DNA from: Hypsibius dujardini
Lineage: Eukaryota; Tardigrada; Eutardigrada; Parachela; Hypsibiidae
Direction: 5' to 3'
Length of the DNA stretch: 39,261 nucleotides
Assembly: GCA_001579985.1 (NCBI GenBank)
Contig: LRSR01011396.1
Span: forward strand, 1-39,261
Shown: positions 10,114-20,805 of the stretch, piece after piece
Position numbering within the stretch: position 1 is the stretch's first letter
How the letters are laid out: every line of letters begins with the position of its first letter
Program-made: the position numbers and the translations under genes
Notes under the pieces: generated by a model
Told to the model about the DNA's origin: nothing
What the model saw: only the letters and a program-made list of their open reading frames with translations
Database searches by the model: none

Positions 10114-11589
10114 CCCTAATACGAATTTAAATGTGCCCCGAATTCGGGGCGTACAAAAACCCACACTTTCTGTCGAACATTTTCTCGTACAAAAATGTAC
10201 CCCTTAATTTAGTACATTAGATGTCCGTTGCGGACAAAATTTTTCCTGCCGACAAATGCTCCAGATTTATTTTGTCCGGATTTTGTCCGGTGCTAACCGT
10301 TGTCCGTGAAATGTGTGTGAAATATTTGACAAAAACGGTTGTGGGCATGGCAATTGAAAATTAATAAGGCTGTGTGAGTTGTCCCTAGTACACATCTTTT
10401 GTACGAAAAGATTTTTTTTCGTACATATTAAAGACAAATTGTCACCTTAAATTTGTACGTAGAAACAGCGGCTTATATCATACATATTATGTACGGCCAC
10501 CAAAAAACTTACGCCGTACCCGATCATATTATGTACGATCGCATTCATTTTAATCCGTGTGTACGGTTCTCAGCCCTTAAAAACAAAACGCAGGAAAAAT
10601 ATAGGGTCTGAAAAAAATCCTTAGAGAAATCTTATGAAATCGTTTTCAAAAACTTCGTTCAGATGGGCGAATCATCGAATTGCGCGAACCTTCTAACTAA
10701 CGCTTGACAAACCAAGGTATAATAGCGCCTGAATATTGTTCCAGTCTTCCCGCAGCCGTGAAACATGAAGCCATAAGTTTCGCAATTCTTCGCGAAAATG
10801 CTAAAACTGTTTTAGAACTATTTTTGGACACATATTTCTCCGTGTTTTAAAATAATTAGAAATCCCACCACTGCGTCCCACAAGATGCCAAACCCTGGGC
10901 ACCCTGCACAGACTTTCATTCTGTCATTTATTTCAAAAAACTTAGTCTTTTCGCCTTTCGAATAAGAATGAGTGAGGCGTATAAATTTTGAACGCTCACA
11001 CATATCGCTTCACATAAATTTAGACGGATAAAAAGAGTGGTCACACGCCCTGTGAACGACCTCACAAATTCTGTGCGGAATGGCGTATAATTTGTGTGAA
11101 AATTTGACTTTTCGTATGACCTATCGTACTTCATTTTTTCATGTGTACTAGAGTGTGGGCTTAGCTCTCCCAAAACTAAATCAACTGTGTGTAACGAGTC
11201 AATTCCGCCCGAACTTTGTAATTATGTGGCTGGAGTCACTCTAATCAATAAATCATTATGCGCAAGTTTGAAAATTGTTGCAATTCATATAAGCGCATCC
11301 GCTGTTTTTGGGCCAAATATTCGCTTTTTTGTTAGTCACAAATTTTTTTCTTCGTCACACAAAGTTTTTCTTCGTCACACAAAGTTTTTTCTTCGTCACA
11401 TAAAATACGCCTGTAGGTTGCAAAAAAAGTCCTGCACGGTTTTCATCACACAAAATATGTGTGATGTTTGTCCTTCGGGACACAAAATTCTACTTCAGAC
11501 ATTATTTATGTGAACAGTACACGAATTTGTCCTGCGCTTTGTGTGAAAGTCATTCGGCTTAGACAAAGGCCAAAAATTTTTTATTAGGG
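10114..11589. mobile_element. Non-coding DNA transposon with 3-bp GTG target duplication
   Basis: Comparison with the empty site in duplication copy B (CCGTG|TATCTGGG at about 18180) shows a 1476-bp insertion bounded by CCCTAATA on the left and TATTAGGG on the right. These form a perfect 8-bp terminal inverted repeat, followed by weaker AT-rich similarity. The triplet GTG is present on both sides (10111-10113 and 11590-11592) and once at the empty site. The interior has no transposase; it is rich in CACAC/GTGTG and GTACA words. A 3-bp duplication with CCC-type ends is closest to PIF/Harbinger among known groups, but GTG is not their usual TWA target, so I leave the family open. Confidence 0.75.
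11346..11403. repeat. Tandem repeat of about 20 bp, three copies
   Basis: Three successive units of CTTCGTCACACAAAGTTTTT, the last ending in CATAAA, lie inside the GTG-flanked element. Confidence 0.8.
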
Positions 11590-12180
11590 GTGTATCTGGG
11601 AGAAGAGGCTCATTCTGGGTTGCAACGTACAAATCGGAACCCTAGGGATAATTCTTGACCGGTTCCTGTCAAGATACAGTCTGTTTTGACTATGTTAAAA
11701 CCGGCTGCAATCCAGTCAAAATGGCTGAGTGAAGGGACTGGAATGTTCGACGCTTTCCAGCCTGTATCCGACACTGGTGATTCAATAACGGACTAATTTG
11801 TCGTAATCTGCGCAAAATGAAATGATATTCATGAATGTTGAAGAGAACAATTTTTTTAAAGGAGTTCTAAAAGAGTAACTTTTTCAATGCCAGGCGACGC
11901 AAGACAAGTCTGAACTGAGTTCAAAACCAGGCCACGCAGTCTGTACGCGAAACTACAATGTCCAACCTGGAATCTAGCCTGACGAGTTAGATATAAATTT
12001 TTTCCTTTGGCTGTATATTGGCATGTTTTGTATTTGATAATTTGAGTAAAAAACGGAAAATAAAAAAGGGAAATGGCAGGCCACGAGCGACATAATTTAG
12101 CCTGTGGAAGGCCTGTGTGATGACCTGCCATTGTGACCCGGTACAGGTATTGATTTCGCACTGGGGTCTTCCAACAGGAA

Positions 12181-12490
12181 GTTGGATAGTTAACAAGTTT
12201 ATTAGACTGAAAATGGAGGGAGGTATAGAAAAGGACTAGAGGGAAGGGAAAAGGAAGTAAACGATCTGTGTCGAACTTATAAAACACATATTTATATAGG
12301 AAAGTGTTAACTATCGGAGTAGACGTAAATGGCTCACACAGCTGAATTACGTACAAGTAATTCACAGTGGTAGCAGAAAAGGGTGAACAATGTGTATCAG
12401 ATATTTAACTAAGAGAAGTATGAATAGGGTAAAAAGCTATATAATAATTTGATATGAGGGATATGAGGACTTGTTGGGTGTAATTCGACA
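12181..12490. mobile_element. MITE-like repeat, paired with 35265-35527
   Basis: Starts GTTGGATAGTTAACAAGTTT and ends GGACTTGTTGGGTG. The element at 35265-35527 has the same start and ends TGGGGACTTGTTGGGCGTG. The two ends of each copy are loosely inverted (GTTGGA...AACAAGT). No coding capacity. Confidence 0.65.
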
Positions 12491-12701
12491 AAAGCAAACT
12501 CACGTCCCTTCATAACGGTAAATAAGGGTCTAACTTATTTCACGTCTGCTGATAAAGTAAATCCTTCAACCGAATGACGACGAGCCTCTGAATAGCAGGC
12601 CAGATTCCGACAACCTCCTTGACGAGTTAACTCATCCGTAGTTGATTTCTTGGCTGGTTGGTTCCCTGATTGCGCCTGATGCAAAGTCACGACCTTTATG
12701 A

Positions 12702-13730
12702 TTATCGGCCTTTCCAACGCAGGATGGTAAACAAAACCGGGTCCAATACGGGCTGGCATCCACTCAGCAGTACCGCCACCTGAAACACATAAACTGGTGC
12801 CGAGAATCCCGGCAAGCTCAGCGCAATAATCGACAAGCCCGTTAGCGGACCGTGGCAAGCCATGACGCTGGTCGTCAGTAAGGTCAACATGAGAAACTTT
12901 CGAGCACGACGTTTTCGTACAACCTCTGCCCGGCCGCCCCGCGATGGGTCACCGTTGCTGGCACTGCCACCGCTTGTCCCCGTCGCTGCAACGCGGTGTG
13001 TCTTTAGTCCGTGCTTTTCCCCCAGACGTTTCTTTCCGCCGGGTTTGGTCAGCGTGACAATGACAAACACCACCAATACCAAAAAAATCGGCATGGAATA
13101 AATCCAAATCAGCACGAAAACCGCGTAGCGAGGCTGGGCGGCGTCGTTGATCCTACAGACGTAGTCGCCAACAGCCTGGCGATAGTTGATCAAGTCAGTC
13201 AGCCAAAACGGAAAAGCTAATAGAAGTAGATACGCCCAAAAACCAAGGCAGGTGAACCACGCCATTCGTTTGGTGTTGTAAATCCGGTAGGACCACGGGT
13301 GGAGTATAGCCCAGGCGCGGTTTAAGGCAATCAGACCGTGGGTGTTGACCACGGCAGCACCCAGCATGATCTGACTCAAAAGGGAAAGGTCACATGCTTT
13401 CTTATCCAAACGCCATGGCCCGTGATATAAGGCTCCTGCTCCTAAGAGGCTGTACTGGATCCCGGACGAGAGGATGTTCTGCAGGAAGAGGTGCATCACG
13501 GAGATATCGAAGGCTGTGTGGAGAGTGTGGTGTTGGGTGAGATTGAAGAGAGCGGCGGAATTGGCGAGGACACCGACCACTGCGAGCACCATGAAGGTTA
13601 TAGGAGTGACTGACCAATGAGGAGTAATGGTCTGCGTCCCGTTGTTGTTGGTAATGTTTGTAAGGTTCGAAGCGTACACCTTGTCTATTTCGTTACCTCC
13701 CGTGTGGTTGGTCATCAGGGACTGATTCAT
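12702..13730 (-). CDS. Rhodopsin-like (class A) GPCR, copy C, intact single exon
   Basis: A 342-aa seven-helix receptor in one uninterrupted frame. The N-terminus has sequons at N2, N8, N22 and N25. TM1 is about residues 43-65 (N57 at the GxxxN position), TM2 72-92, TM3 111-143, TM4 155-176 (W165), TM5 203-227 (P214), TM6 278-300 and TM7 311-335. C113 and C192 can form the usual TM3 to second-loop disulphide. The DRY motif reads N137-R138-A139, CWxP reads C292-H-G-P295, and NPxxY reads D330-P331-V-L-F. TM2 lacks the usual Asp (HLFLQN). These changes mark a divergent orphan class A family; I cannot assign a ligand. It is probably the ancestral, intronless form of copies A and B and lies just upstream of segmental duplication copy B. 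Confidence 0.88.
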   Translation of the reverse strand: MNQSLMTNHTGGNEIDKVYASNLTNITNNNGTQTITPHWSVTPITFMVLAVVGVLANSAALFNLTQHHTLHTAFDISVMHLFLQNILSSGIQYSLLGAGALYHGPWRLDKKACDLSLLSQIMLGAAVVNTHGLIALNRAWAILHPWSYRIYNTKRMAWFTCLGFWAYLLLLAFPFWLTDLINYRQAVGDYVCRINDAAQPRYAVFVLIWIYSMPIFLVLVVFVIVTLTKPGGKKRLGEKHGLKTHRVAATGTSGGSASNGDPSRGGRAEVVRKRRARKFLMLTLLTTSVMACHGPLTGLSIIALSLPGFSAPVYVFQVAVLLSGCQPVLDPVLFTILRWKGR

Positions 13731-13969
13731 CTTTTCGCTCTATTCTGTTGAGTAATTAGGGCTGACTGCAAAAGACCGGGTTCCCCTTTTGTCGGGCTGC
13801 TATCCCATTCCCCTGAACATGTAACGTAAAATTTAGTAACTCTGAAAAAGAGAAAAATAAGCGGGAAACAAATTGAAGAGATACCGATAAAAATCATCTT
13901 GCTTCGCGCACAGGCAGATATACGCAATTCCATCTTAGGATTTCTATGCCAGTGGCGCCTGGGGAACAT

Positions 13970-15472
13970 TCGACGAACTGTAAGCCGCTGTCAAATGATG
14001 GGCAATTCCTCTTGGAGGTCTCATCATAATCGTGACTGCATGACCCCTCGTGGCTGTTAAGTGATTGTAATTTTAATTTTATAAACCTGGCGTTCCGCAG
14101 AATCGCGAGGCACAAGCAGTTTCCAAGGCAGGAGGGCTACCCACAGGTACTGCACATCCGAGGGTATGTGGGTATGATGAGGGTAGAGCCGAGAAAACCA
14201 GGCAGTGCAATGGCAACCATGCCGGTACAGCTAGCGAACCGACGCATACATCCATGAATCATGTTCTCCCGGTTTGAATTGTGATAAATATTGGGGGGGG
14301 GGGGTGCTTCCCCTGTGCCACATGCTGCAGGACGGTGGACATTTTGTTAGAACCTGCTGCTGTGAAAATCCTCAACAGTTGCCCCGCGCCGAGCTTACGG
14401 GCAAGTATCGGTCCAGGATGATTTCAGGAAACAGACTCACATGATGCATGATAGGACACTAGAAAATACCGGTAATGCCACAGACTGTGAGCTAAACATC
14501 AGATGGAAATCACAGACTGACAAGGAAAGCCCCTGCATAGATGCGCTCAGAAGTGTTCATTTTTGATGAAAATTGGTAGGTAAGTCGTTGCTCTATTTAT
14601 AATACCGAATCTGAATGCGGAAACTCTGAATTGACCTAGCAAAATTTCCACATCTTTAACTCTCCGCGGAAAATTATTTTGTCGAACAGTTGATTGACAG
14701 ATTACTACGCACAATATCAGCCTAACGGGAAGTCAGATATCGATTGATTAATTGAATAGTCAGAAACGCAAACGAATGTGGAAATCAAAACACGATAAAA
14801 ATATATCAAGATCATTTCAGAACACGAAATCAACTGACAAAGTCACAGTAATGGTCAAGATAAAAGCAAGAAAAGCATGGAATTTCTCACACAAACTAAA
14901 CCGCACCAAGTGACGCTTAGCACAACTCTTGCCCGAACAAGGCAAACGCGAATCCCCTTGGGCGAAACAAAATTCTACCGGGGTCTCAAAACGGTCAGCT
15001 GTCAGCCGGTCAAATTATCCACACTGCACCCAGCCATGCTGAAACAGAGGTTGAAAGTGAAACAGCTCAGCGTTTAGTTGCTCAGGAATGTGTCCAAAAA
15101 TTAGTTAAGAAACAGAATAATTGCGGTTGGTAGCACCACGACAGCCTGTTCCACCACTACGACAATCATTGACCACGGTCTGTTATCTGGCTCGTTTGTG
15201 AGAGTTTAATCAATGATCACACCACTGAATTTGGTCCTTGACTGGCTAAAATAATTATCTAAGCACCGTATCGATCAATCAATTGGCAGGTTCTTATTGA
15301 GAATTCATTCCGGGGAGGAGTTAAAGATGTCGACGTTTTGCTCGGTCATTTCAGAGTTCCCGCATTCGAATTCGGTATCAACAAATAGAGCAATATCTCA
15401 TCTATCAATTTTCCTAAAAATGAACGCTTGTGAGCGCATTTATGCATGGGCTTCCTTGTCAGTCATGAGTTG
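13970..15472. other. Intergenic region with no gene seen
   Basis: No convincing coding exon. It contains a G homopolymer of about 13 bases near 14295, the short repeat shared with about 2380 (at 14490), and ATCA-rich words. ORFs such as 14877-15077 show no recognisable motif. Confidence 0.4.
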
Positions 15473-15828
15473 GTATGTGGTAAGGGCACTGGAATGGGCC
15501 ACTTGACTTTCCCATACCCTGAAATGGGCCACCCTGGAATCGGAACTTCCACACAAGTTTTGGCTATCACCAAGGTTCTAAACGACGGAGAATAATTGAT
15601 AACCCGGTGGAACACGTATCAGATATGAAAGAAATTGTGGGAACATGTTTGAAAAACGAACATTTAAATGATTGGTCAGTTGGAAAAAAGTTCGCTATAG
15701 AGGTCGCTGACTGTACGGTGACTCATTTGTTTTCGATTAATTTGTGACAGCGCGCTCCCTGCCGCCCGGTTGCCCATTCCAGGGTACGGGAAAGTCAAGT
15801 GGCCCATTCCAGTGCCCGTACCTCATAC
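15473..15828. mobile_element. Fold-back MITE with arms of about 60 bp
   Basis: The left arm (GGGCACTGGAATGGGCCACT followed by TGACTTTCCC) is repeated in inverted orientation at 15767-15828. About 55 of 60 bases match by eye. The loop is unique and non-coding. It sits immediately before duplication copy B. Confidence 0.8.
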
Positions 15829-15936
15829 TCAGCTAACACGCACAGGCCGCTTGCGCTGCCCGGGTGTAAAAACCGACCGTTTTAATTGTGGCAGTACAGT
15901 ACTGTCTTGTCCTTCTAAAACAGGATGCAGTACTGG

Positions 15937-18900
15937 GTTTCAAATAACAGGACAACATTGATGGCTCGAAATGCCGCGAAACCTTGCAACCAAATGAGAA
16001 AAATATGCCCCGGCCTGTAGTTGCATGGTAACGTTTCTGATGTAAAATGCCTCGAGAAGAATCTTGTCTTACTTCAGTTAATTGAAGTGAACAACACAGC
16101 ACCCGTTTGCTTGACCTTCTACAGGAATAACGATTTGGAGAGCACCGGTTTTTAACATCATGTGTTATATCATTTGATGCATAAATTGATGCGGTTGACG
16201 ACCTAGGGACTGCAAGGGTTCGTCAGGTCGCAGAGAGAATTCCACGCAGCGCGGCCTCATTTTTTGTTAATATTGGCCTTTCGAGAGAAACGGCTTTTTA
16301 AATAACTGCGACATTTCGACGATATATGCAGTTCAATGTGATAATTCTGGACATCAGGCCCTGGATAATGTTCACGCTGCAAGGTGTGAGCAGTGAAGGT
16401 CACATGGATACCCTTCCTATGCTTGTCTAGCTGTGACTGCGAAGGCAAACAAAAATTTTCAAATGCCAAAGGTTGTGCGTATTCTACCTTAGTAGTATAT
16501 TAGTATATTATAATACGCACAACCTTTGGCATTTGAAAATTTTTGTTTTGCAGGAATGAATTGAAATAAGGTCAAGGGGTGTTTAAATGCCAACACAGAT
16601 ACATATATGGATCATTTTCCAATTAGGCTGGAAGTACAGGAGTGCCATTTCAAGTATGGATCAGGTTTCCCAGCGTCAAGACCATTTCCCGAGAAGGCCG
16701 AAAGAGACCTAGTGAGAGGTTATTCCATCCCACAATATACCGTGACTGAAAAAAGTTCTGAGCTTAAGACATTTATCTAAAGTGAAATGTATGTAAAGTT
16801 AAATAAAATATGCTGCCCATGAATCGGTGCTTCCAATTCCACAGGCAACATTTTTTTTAACGATTTTCCGTAATAAAGTGAATGTACTGAATGAACCATT
16901 TATCGTATGAACGGTAAATGTCTACTCGCAAAATTCCTGAATTATAACCCAGACACACTGCATAATTTCACATAAATCCAATGAAACCACCAAAATACCT
17001 TAATCAGTTACTGTGGCTGCCAACACTTCGCTCATACTTTTGTCTCGCCGTTTATTACTCACTCGTAGGGCGAAGAGTCACGTGCGGTATGATTGATAAA
17101 TGTCTTAATCGACTATAGTCGCGATACCGATGGCTCGATGTACAGGAACTCCTGACAGACATTCACTACAATTCCAACTTGGTCTGATCATCTCGGTTGG
17201 CATGTCTTACCAGGCAGCTATCTGCAGCAGAATCTAACTTGACGATACTGCACTTTCCGTGTTCCTCGTGAAGTAACTCACGTGTCTGAAAGACGACCAA
17301 GAAGCCCGACGACTAGTTTTACTTGTTGTGTAATAGAATGACAGCAGCCACATCAGAGGAGCGTCTGTTAGAGCTCACCCCGACGATAGAGTATGTTTAT
17401 GGCCGCGTCTTGGAACTGGAAAACTTGAAATACGGATGGAAACACGTCAAAGAAACTGTAAGGAAGAAACGTTAATTAATTACTCGTACTGTTTGATGCT
17501 TTTCCTGTCGCGTCAGACTTCTGAGTCTTTACATTTTTGTAGAGCGACTGTACAGTTCACTCACGCCCGTCTAAGGATTTTGAAGGTTTTATGTAAGACG
17601 AACGTCGTGTTCTGGGGTACCAGTAGCGGGTCTAGCAAAATCCATCCAAGATATGACGAACAACCGGAACTGATGCTTTCTCATACCCGCAGATTCAAAT
17701 CGGACGGTCTCATCCCAGCGCCGCCGGAAGTGGTCTTCGATTTGGTCGCTCCGGGGGCCGGCAAACCGGGACGCGGGCGATGGGACACCTCAGTGCATAG
17801 CTCGGAAGTCATTGAGCAGTTGAGTACTGTAAGTATCTGCGTACCACAACCGTGAAAGTGGTGCATTATCTCAGCGTGCTCAGCCTTTTACATCGACTGT
17901 ATGTTTTCACTGTATCATATATAGGACATCGATATCAGACTGACGCGAACCCTGCCGGTCTTCATGGGTCTGATCAGCGCCCGCGAATTCGTCGATGTGG
18001 TGAAAGTGACCCGTGAGGACGATCGTATCTTCACGGCCTGCGTCAGTATCGAGCACCCCGATTACGGGGCAAAGTCCAGTAAAGGAATTCGCGGGACCTG
18101 CTACCCCAACGGACTGTTCTGCTACCGCGTACAAGGGTATGTGGTTGTGAACCATTCGCACCGACATGTAGTACCGTCCGTGTATCTGGGAGAAGAGGCT
18201 CATTCTGGGTTGCAACGTACAAATCGGAACCCTAGGGATAATTCTTGACCGGTTCCTGTCAAGATACAGTCTGTTTTGACTATGTTAAAACCGGCTGGAA
18301 TCCAGTCAAAATGGCTGAGTGAAGGGACTGGAATGTTTGACGCTTTCCAGCCTGTATACGACACTGGTTGACATGGCTGGAATGAAGGCTGGATACAGCC
18401 TGGGTCTCTATGCGAATTTAGCATGGGTCGACCCTGCACCAAGCTGGTTCCCAGTCTGATTTCACCCTAATTTTTTCTGCAATTTGGCCAATCGAAAATT
18501 GCATTGCCCTATAGGCGCGCCTTTTATAGACCAATGGAAATGATCGATTGATTTACGAGAATTCGCCCGAGTCACATTCGAACTTAAAGCAAAAAAAAAT
18601 TTAAATCAACAGTGACAAAATATTAAGTCGAGGTTCCAGCTGAAGAGGGCGGTAAGATGGCGAAAGTTAAAGGGTCGTGATATGGGATCCTATCTGCGTT
18701 GTAGGCTTGCAGAACGATCTGCAAAAAAACAAAGATTGCACGTTTAGTTACAAGCACTGGATTCGAAACTCTGCCGAATATAACTCTCCGAAATCTATAA
18801 ATTAAAATAAGAAGTGGGAACTTCACGTACCGAGCAGGCAAAGGCGATTCGTTGTGCGCCGTTGGATCCAGCCAGTGTTCCAGATCCCCAGCTTCCACAC

Positions 18901-19172
18901 CGTTAACAACAAAACAGAAACACAAATTCCGTGATATCTGACGATATTAGTACTCACACGATTCAATAACGGACTAATTTGTCGTAATCTGCGCAAAATG
19001 AAATGATATTCATGAATGTTTAAGAGAGCAACTTTTTAAAAGGAGTTTTAAAAGATTAACTTTTTCAATGCCAGGCGACGCAAGACAAGTCTGAACTGAG
19101 TTCCAAGTTGAAAACCAGGCCACGCAGTCTGCACGCGAAACTACAATGTCCAGCCTGGAATCTAGTCTGAGA
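15937..19172. repeat. Segmental duplication, copy B
   Basis: Direct repeat of 8745-11985. This copy retains the complete START gene and is the likely source structure. Identity to copy A looks like 80-85 percent upstream of the gene but about 97 percent across the end of exon 2, intron 2, exon 3 and flank (17784-18180). Confidence 0.85.
16445..16551. repeat. Inverted repeat, arms of about 39 bp
   Basis: GCAAACAAAAATTTTCAAAT and the following CCAAAGGTTGTGCGTATT are mirrored almost perfectly at 16512-16551, around an AT-rich loop. Duplication copy A has only one, diverged, arm at about 9290-9345, so the second arm arose after the duplication or was lost from copy A. Confidence 0.85.
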
Positions 19173-19791
19173 GTTATCCGTAGGGAACAAAAACCCCTGA
19201 TGGAAGGGCCAGGGGGTGGGCAACGGGACAAAACACCTTTTTTTTCAAGATTGATCACGACATCGCGTATGCGAGTACTGCACACATGGCCACAATTTTG
19301 GTGGCAGAGTTGGAGCCATCAGGGTGGTCTGACTTTGAGCCACTCTTGGCTAGAGCTTACCACTGCTCTCTCCGGAGTCTTTGATTTAACGCCCGGCCCA
19401 GAGGAAAAATTAGATTGAGCAAGCTGCTCTAAATTCTACCAAAATAAACAAGTTCAATCAATCGATCAATTCAGTAGAGGCTGCATGGTCAGCTGTAGTC
19501 AAGAGCACGTGCGAGCGGTGACTTAATTCGGCTCGAACTCGGACCACTCATTTTGACTTAAAGTCTTCCACCCAAAATTTCGGCCATGTGTGTATCACGA
19601 TAAAGGCCTGTATTTGTAATTTGGTGCGGCTTTTTGATTTTAGGAATGCGAATGCAACGCGCCTAATCCAGTACATCCACAGTGATCTCGGCGGTATGCT
19701 TCCGCAGTCGTTGATTGACTCAGCAACGCCCTCCGTCATGGCCAGCAATTACAAGCAACTGAAAGCGTTTTTAAAAAAGGAGACATTGTAG
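17338..19791 (+). CDS. START-domain lipid-transfer protein (STARD4/5/6 type), four exons
   Basis: Likely a soluble cytosolic protein that carries a sterol or other lipid in a hydrophobic pocket, as the small STARD4/5/6 proteins do. Exons: 17338-17457, about 17598-17828, 17925-18136 and 19644-19791. Donors GTAAGG, GTAAGT and GTATGT and acceptors ATATAG and TTTTAG agree in phase, giving about 236 aa against roughly 205-235 in the family. Exon 1 holds the N-terminal helix and YGWKHVKET. Exon 2 has GLIPAPPEVVFDLV and RWDTSV. Exon 3 has the core strands MGLISAREFVDVV and SIEHPDYG. Exon 4 has the C-terminal helix (HSDLGGMLPQSLIDSATPSV). The exon 2 acceptor is uncertain: TATGTAAG at 17597 gives the best alignment, while TACAG at 17555 would add 14 residues. 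Intron 3 (1.5 kb) holds repeat sequence. No disabling change is seen. Confidence 0.85.
19171..19258 (+). mobile_element. Terminal fragment of the hAT-like MITE
   Basis: CCCCTGATGG, GGCCAGGGGGTGGGCAACGG and TTTTTTCAAGATTGA match one end of the element at 4951-5464. Only about 90 bp remain, inside intron 3 of the START gene. Confidence 0.65.
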
Positions 19792-19799
19792 TGCCGGTG

Positions 19800-20600
19800 C
19801 CCTTAGACTAAATTTAGTTACCGACTCAAAATTGCCTCGAGTACTTTACAAGACACTTGATCAGGTATCTTCGTTTGATTGTCTGTCGCCCTGCCGCGAA
19901 CTTCTTAAGGCCATTATCATTGGTCTTTCGGATACGAATTTGCTTTTTCCGTGAACGAAGCTTTCTACTTTTTGTTTATAACAATGATGACCCGGCTGCT
20001 TTTGCCCTAGGAGGTGAAACTCCCAATTTTGCGCAAGTTTTGATTTGGCATAAATGTTGCGCACGACAGGGCAACCCCGGGCAAAATCCTCACGTTTATC
20101 AATCAAAATAGCCACAAGGTTTCTTTTTGTTTTCCATTTTTTTTTAAATTGTATTTCTATTTTTGTTTTAAATTATTTTCAAATATGTTTGTCTGATTTA
20201 TTGTTGATTATTTGAACCCAAAATATCGACAATCAGTGCGAGAAAAGTGTGCGAACGGGGCATTTAAATCATTTCCGAACTTGCTCGGCACTGGGTGTTT
20301 TACCTCGTACTGTACGCTCCCGATCTCAAGGGTCGATTATGCTCCACTCCCGCTGATTCACATCAAGCTTGAGCGGATCGTTCAATTCCGTTCACTTGTC
20401 CGTGATTGGCCCGTTGGTTTTTGCCTGAGAGGCTATGCTTCCTTGCTTGATTGAAAAGATGATTTCGGTTTCAAAATATTCAGGTCAATAAAGTTTAAGT
20501 GAATCTGAATGAACAATCAAGTGAGCGACGGAACGTGTTTTCGGGCCGGACCTAAAATCGACCCTTGAGATACAGTACGTTAAATTACGTCACGTGATAC
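19800..20600. other. Intergenic region with repeat pieces
   Basis: No gene recognised. The stretch 20257-20310 (ATCATTTCCGAACTTGCTCG... TTTTACCTCGTA) recurs at 20806-20852 on the far side of the URO-D fragment. ATCTCAAGGGTCGATT near 20320 recurs inverted near 20552. These suggest a rearranged element enclosing the captured exon. Confidence 0.55.
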
Positions 20601-20805
20601 CTGCAGCATCTGCGCAGCGACGTCCACCTGCGCCACCAGGAAGTCACAGATCGCCCGGGCCAACATGCTCAGCAGCTTCCGCGTCGCATCCGGATAGACA
20701 AACAGCCCCCGTTTGGCTTTGGCCTGCGTCCGACTCCCGCCACCCTCCACCGTATAACTGAACGAGGTCCACGGCGCACCGGCAAAACCCGATCAACGCG
20801 GGATT
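20601..20805 (-). pseudogene. Lone uroporphyrinogen decarboxylase exon, frameshifted
   Basis: On the minus strand the frame reads GAPWTSFSYTVEGGGS, then QAKAKRGLFVYPDATRKLL, then AICDFLVAQVDVAAQMLQ. This is the conserved PLIGFAGAPWTL..VEGGGS...QAK block of URO-D, the haem-pathway enzyme that decarboxylates uroporphyrinogen III in the cytosol. The piece ends CTGCAG|GTATCACG, which looks like a genuine donor, so genomic DNA rather than an mRNA was copied. Just upstream, ALIGF lies in another frame: the run of four T before GCCGGTGCG has one base more than the codons LIGFAGAPW require. No other URO-D exon was found on either side. I call it a captured, dead exon. Confidence 0.8.

Larger units (their letters stand above)
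8745..11985. repeat. Segmental duplication, copy A
   Basis: Direct repeat of 15937-19172. The matching blocks are 8745-9710 (with 15937-16945), 9715-10110 (with 17784-18180), 11593-11770 (with 18181-18365) and 11778-11985 (with 18959-19172). Copy A lacks the interval 16945-17784, which holds exon 1 and most of exon 2 of the START gene. It carries an inserted element at 10114-11589 and lacks about 595 bp present in copy B near 18366-18958. Confidence 0.85.

Noticed and set aside
9838-10164. Minus-strand ORF present in both segmental duplicates (also 17907-18215)
   Set aside because: It is the antisense of START exon 3. Its presence in both copies follows from the duplication and is not evidence of coding.
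11346-11403. CRISPR-like short repeats
   Set aside because: The units are directly adjacent with no spacers, in an animal genome; it is a plain tandem repeat.
18623-18937. Two possible minus-strand exons in START intron 3 (...DPTAHNESPLPAR and IVLQAYNADRIPYHDP...)
   Set aside because: The splice signals look fair (GTACGT donor, TTTTGCAG acceptor), but the phases do not join the two open frames, and I cannot assign a family.
20212-20454. 80-codon plus-strand ORF next to the URO-D fragment
   Set aside because: Composed of repeat sequence shared with 20806-20852; no protein similarity is recognised.
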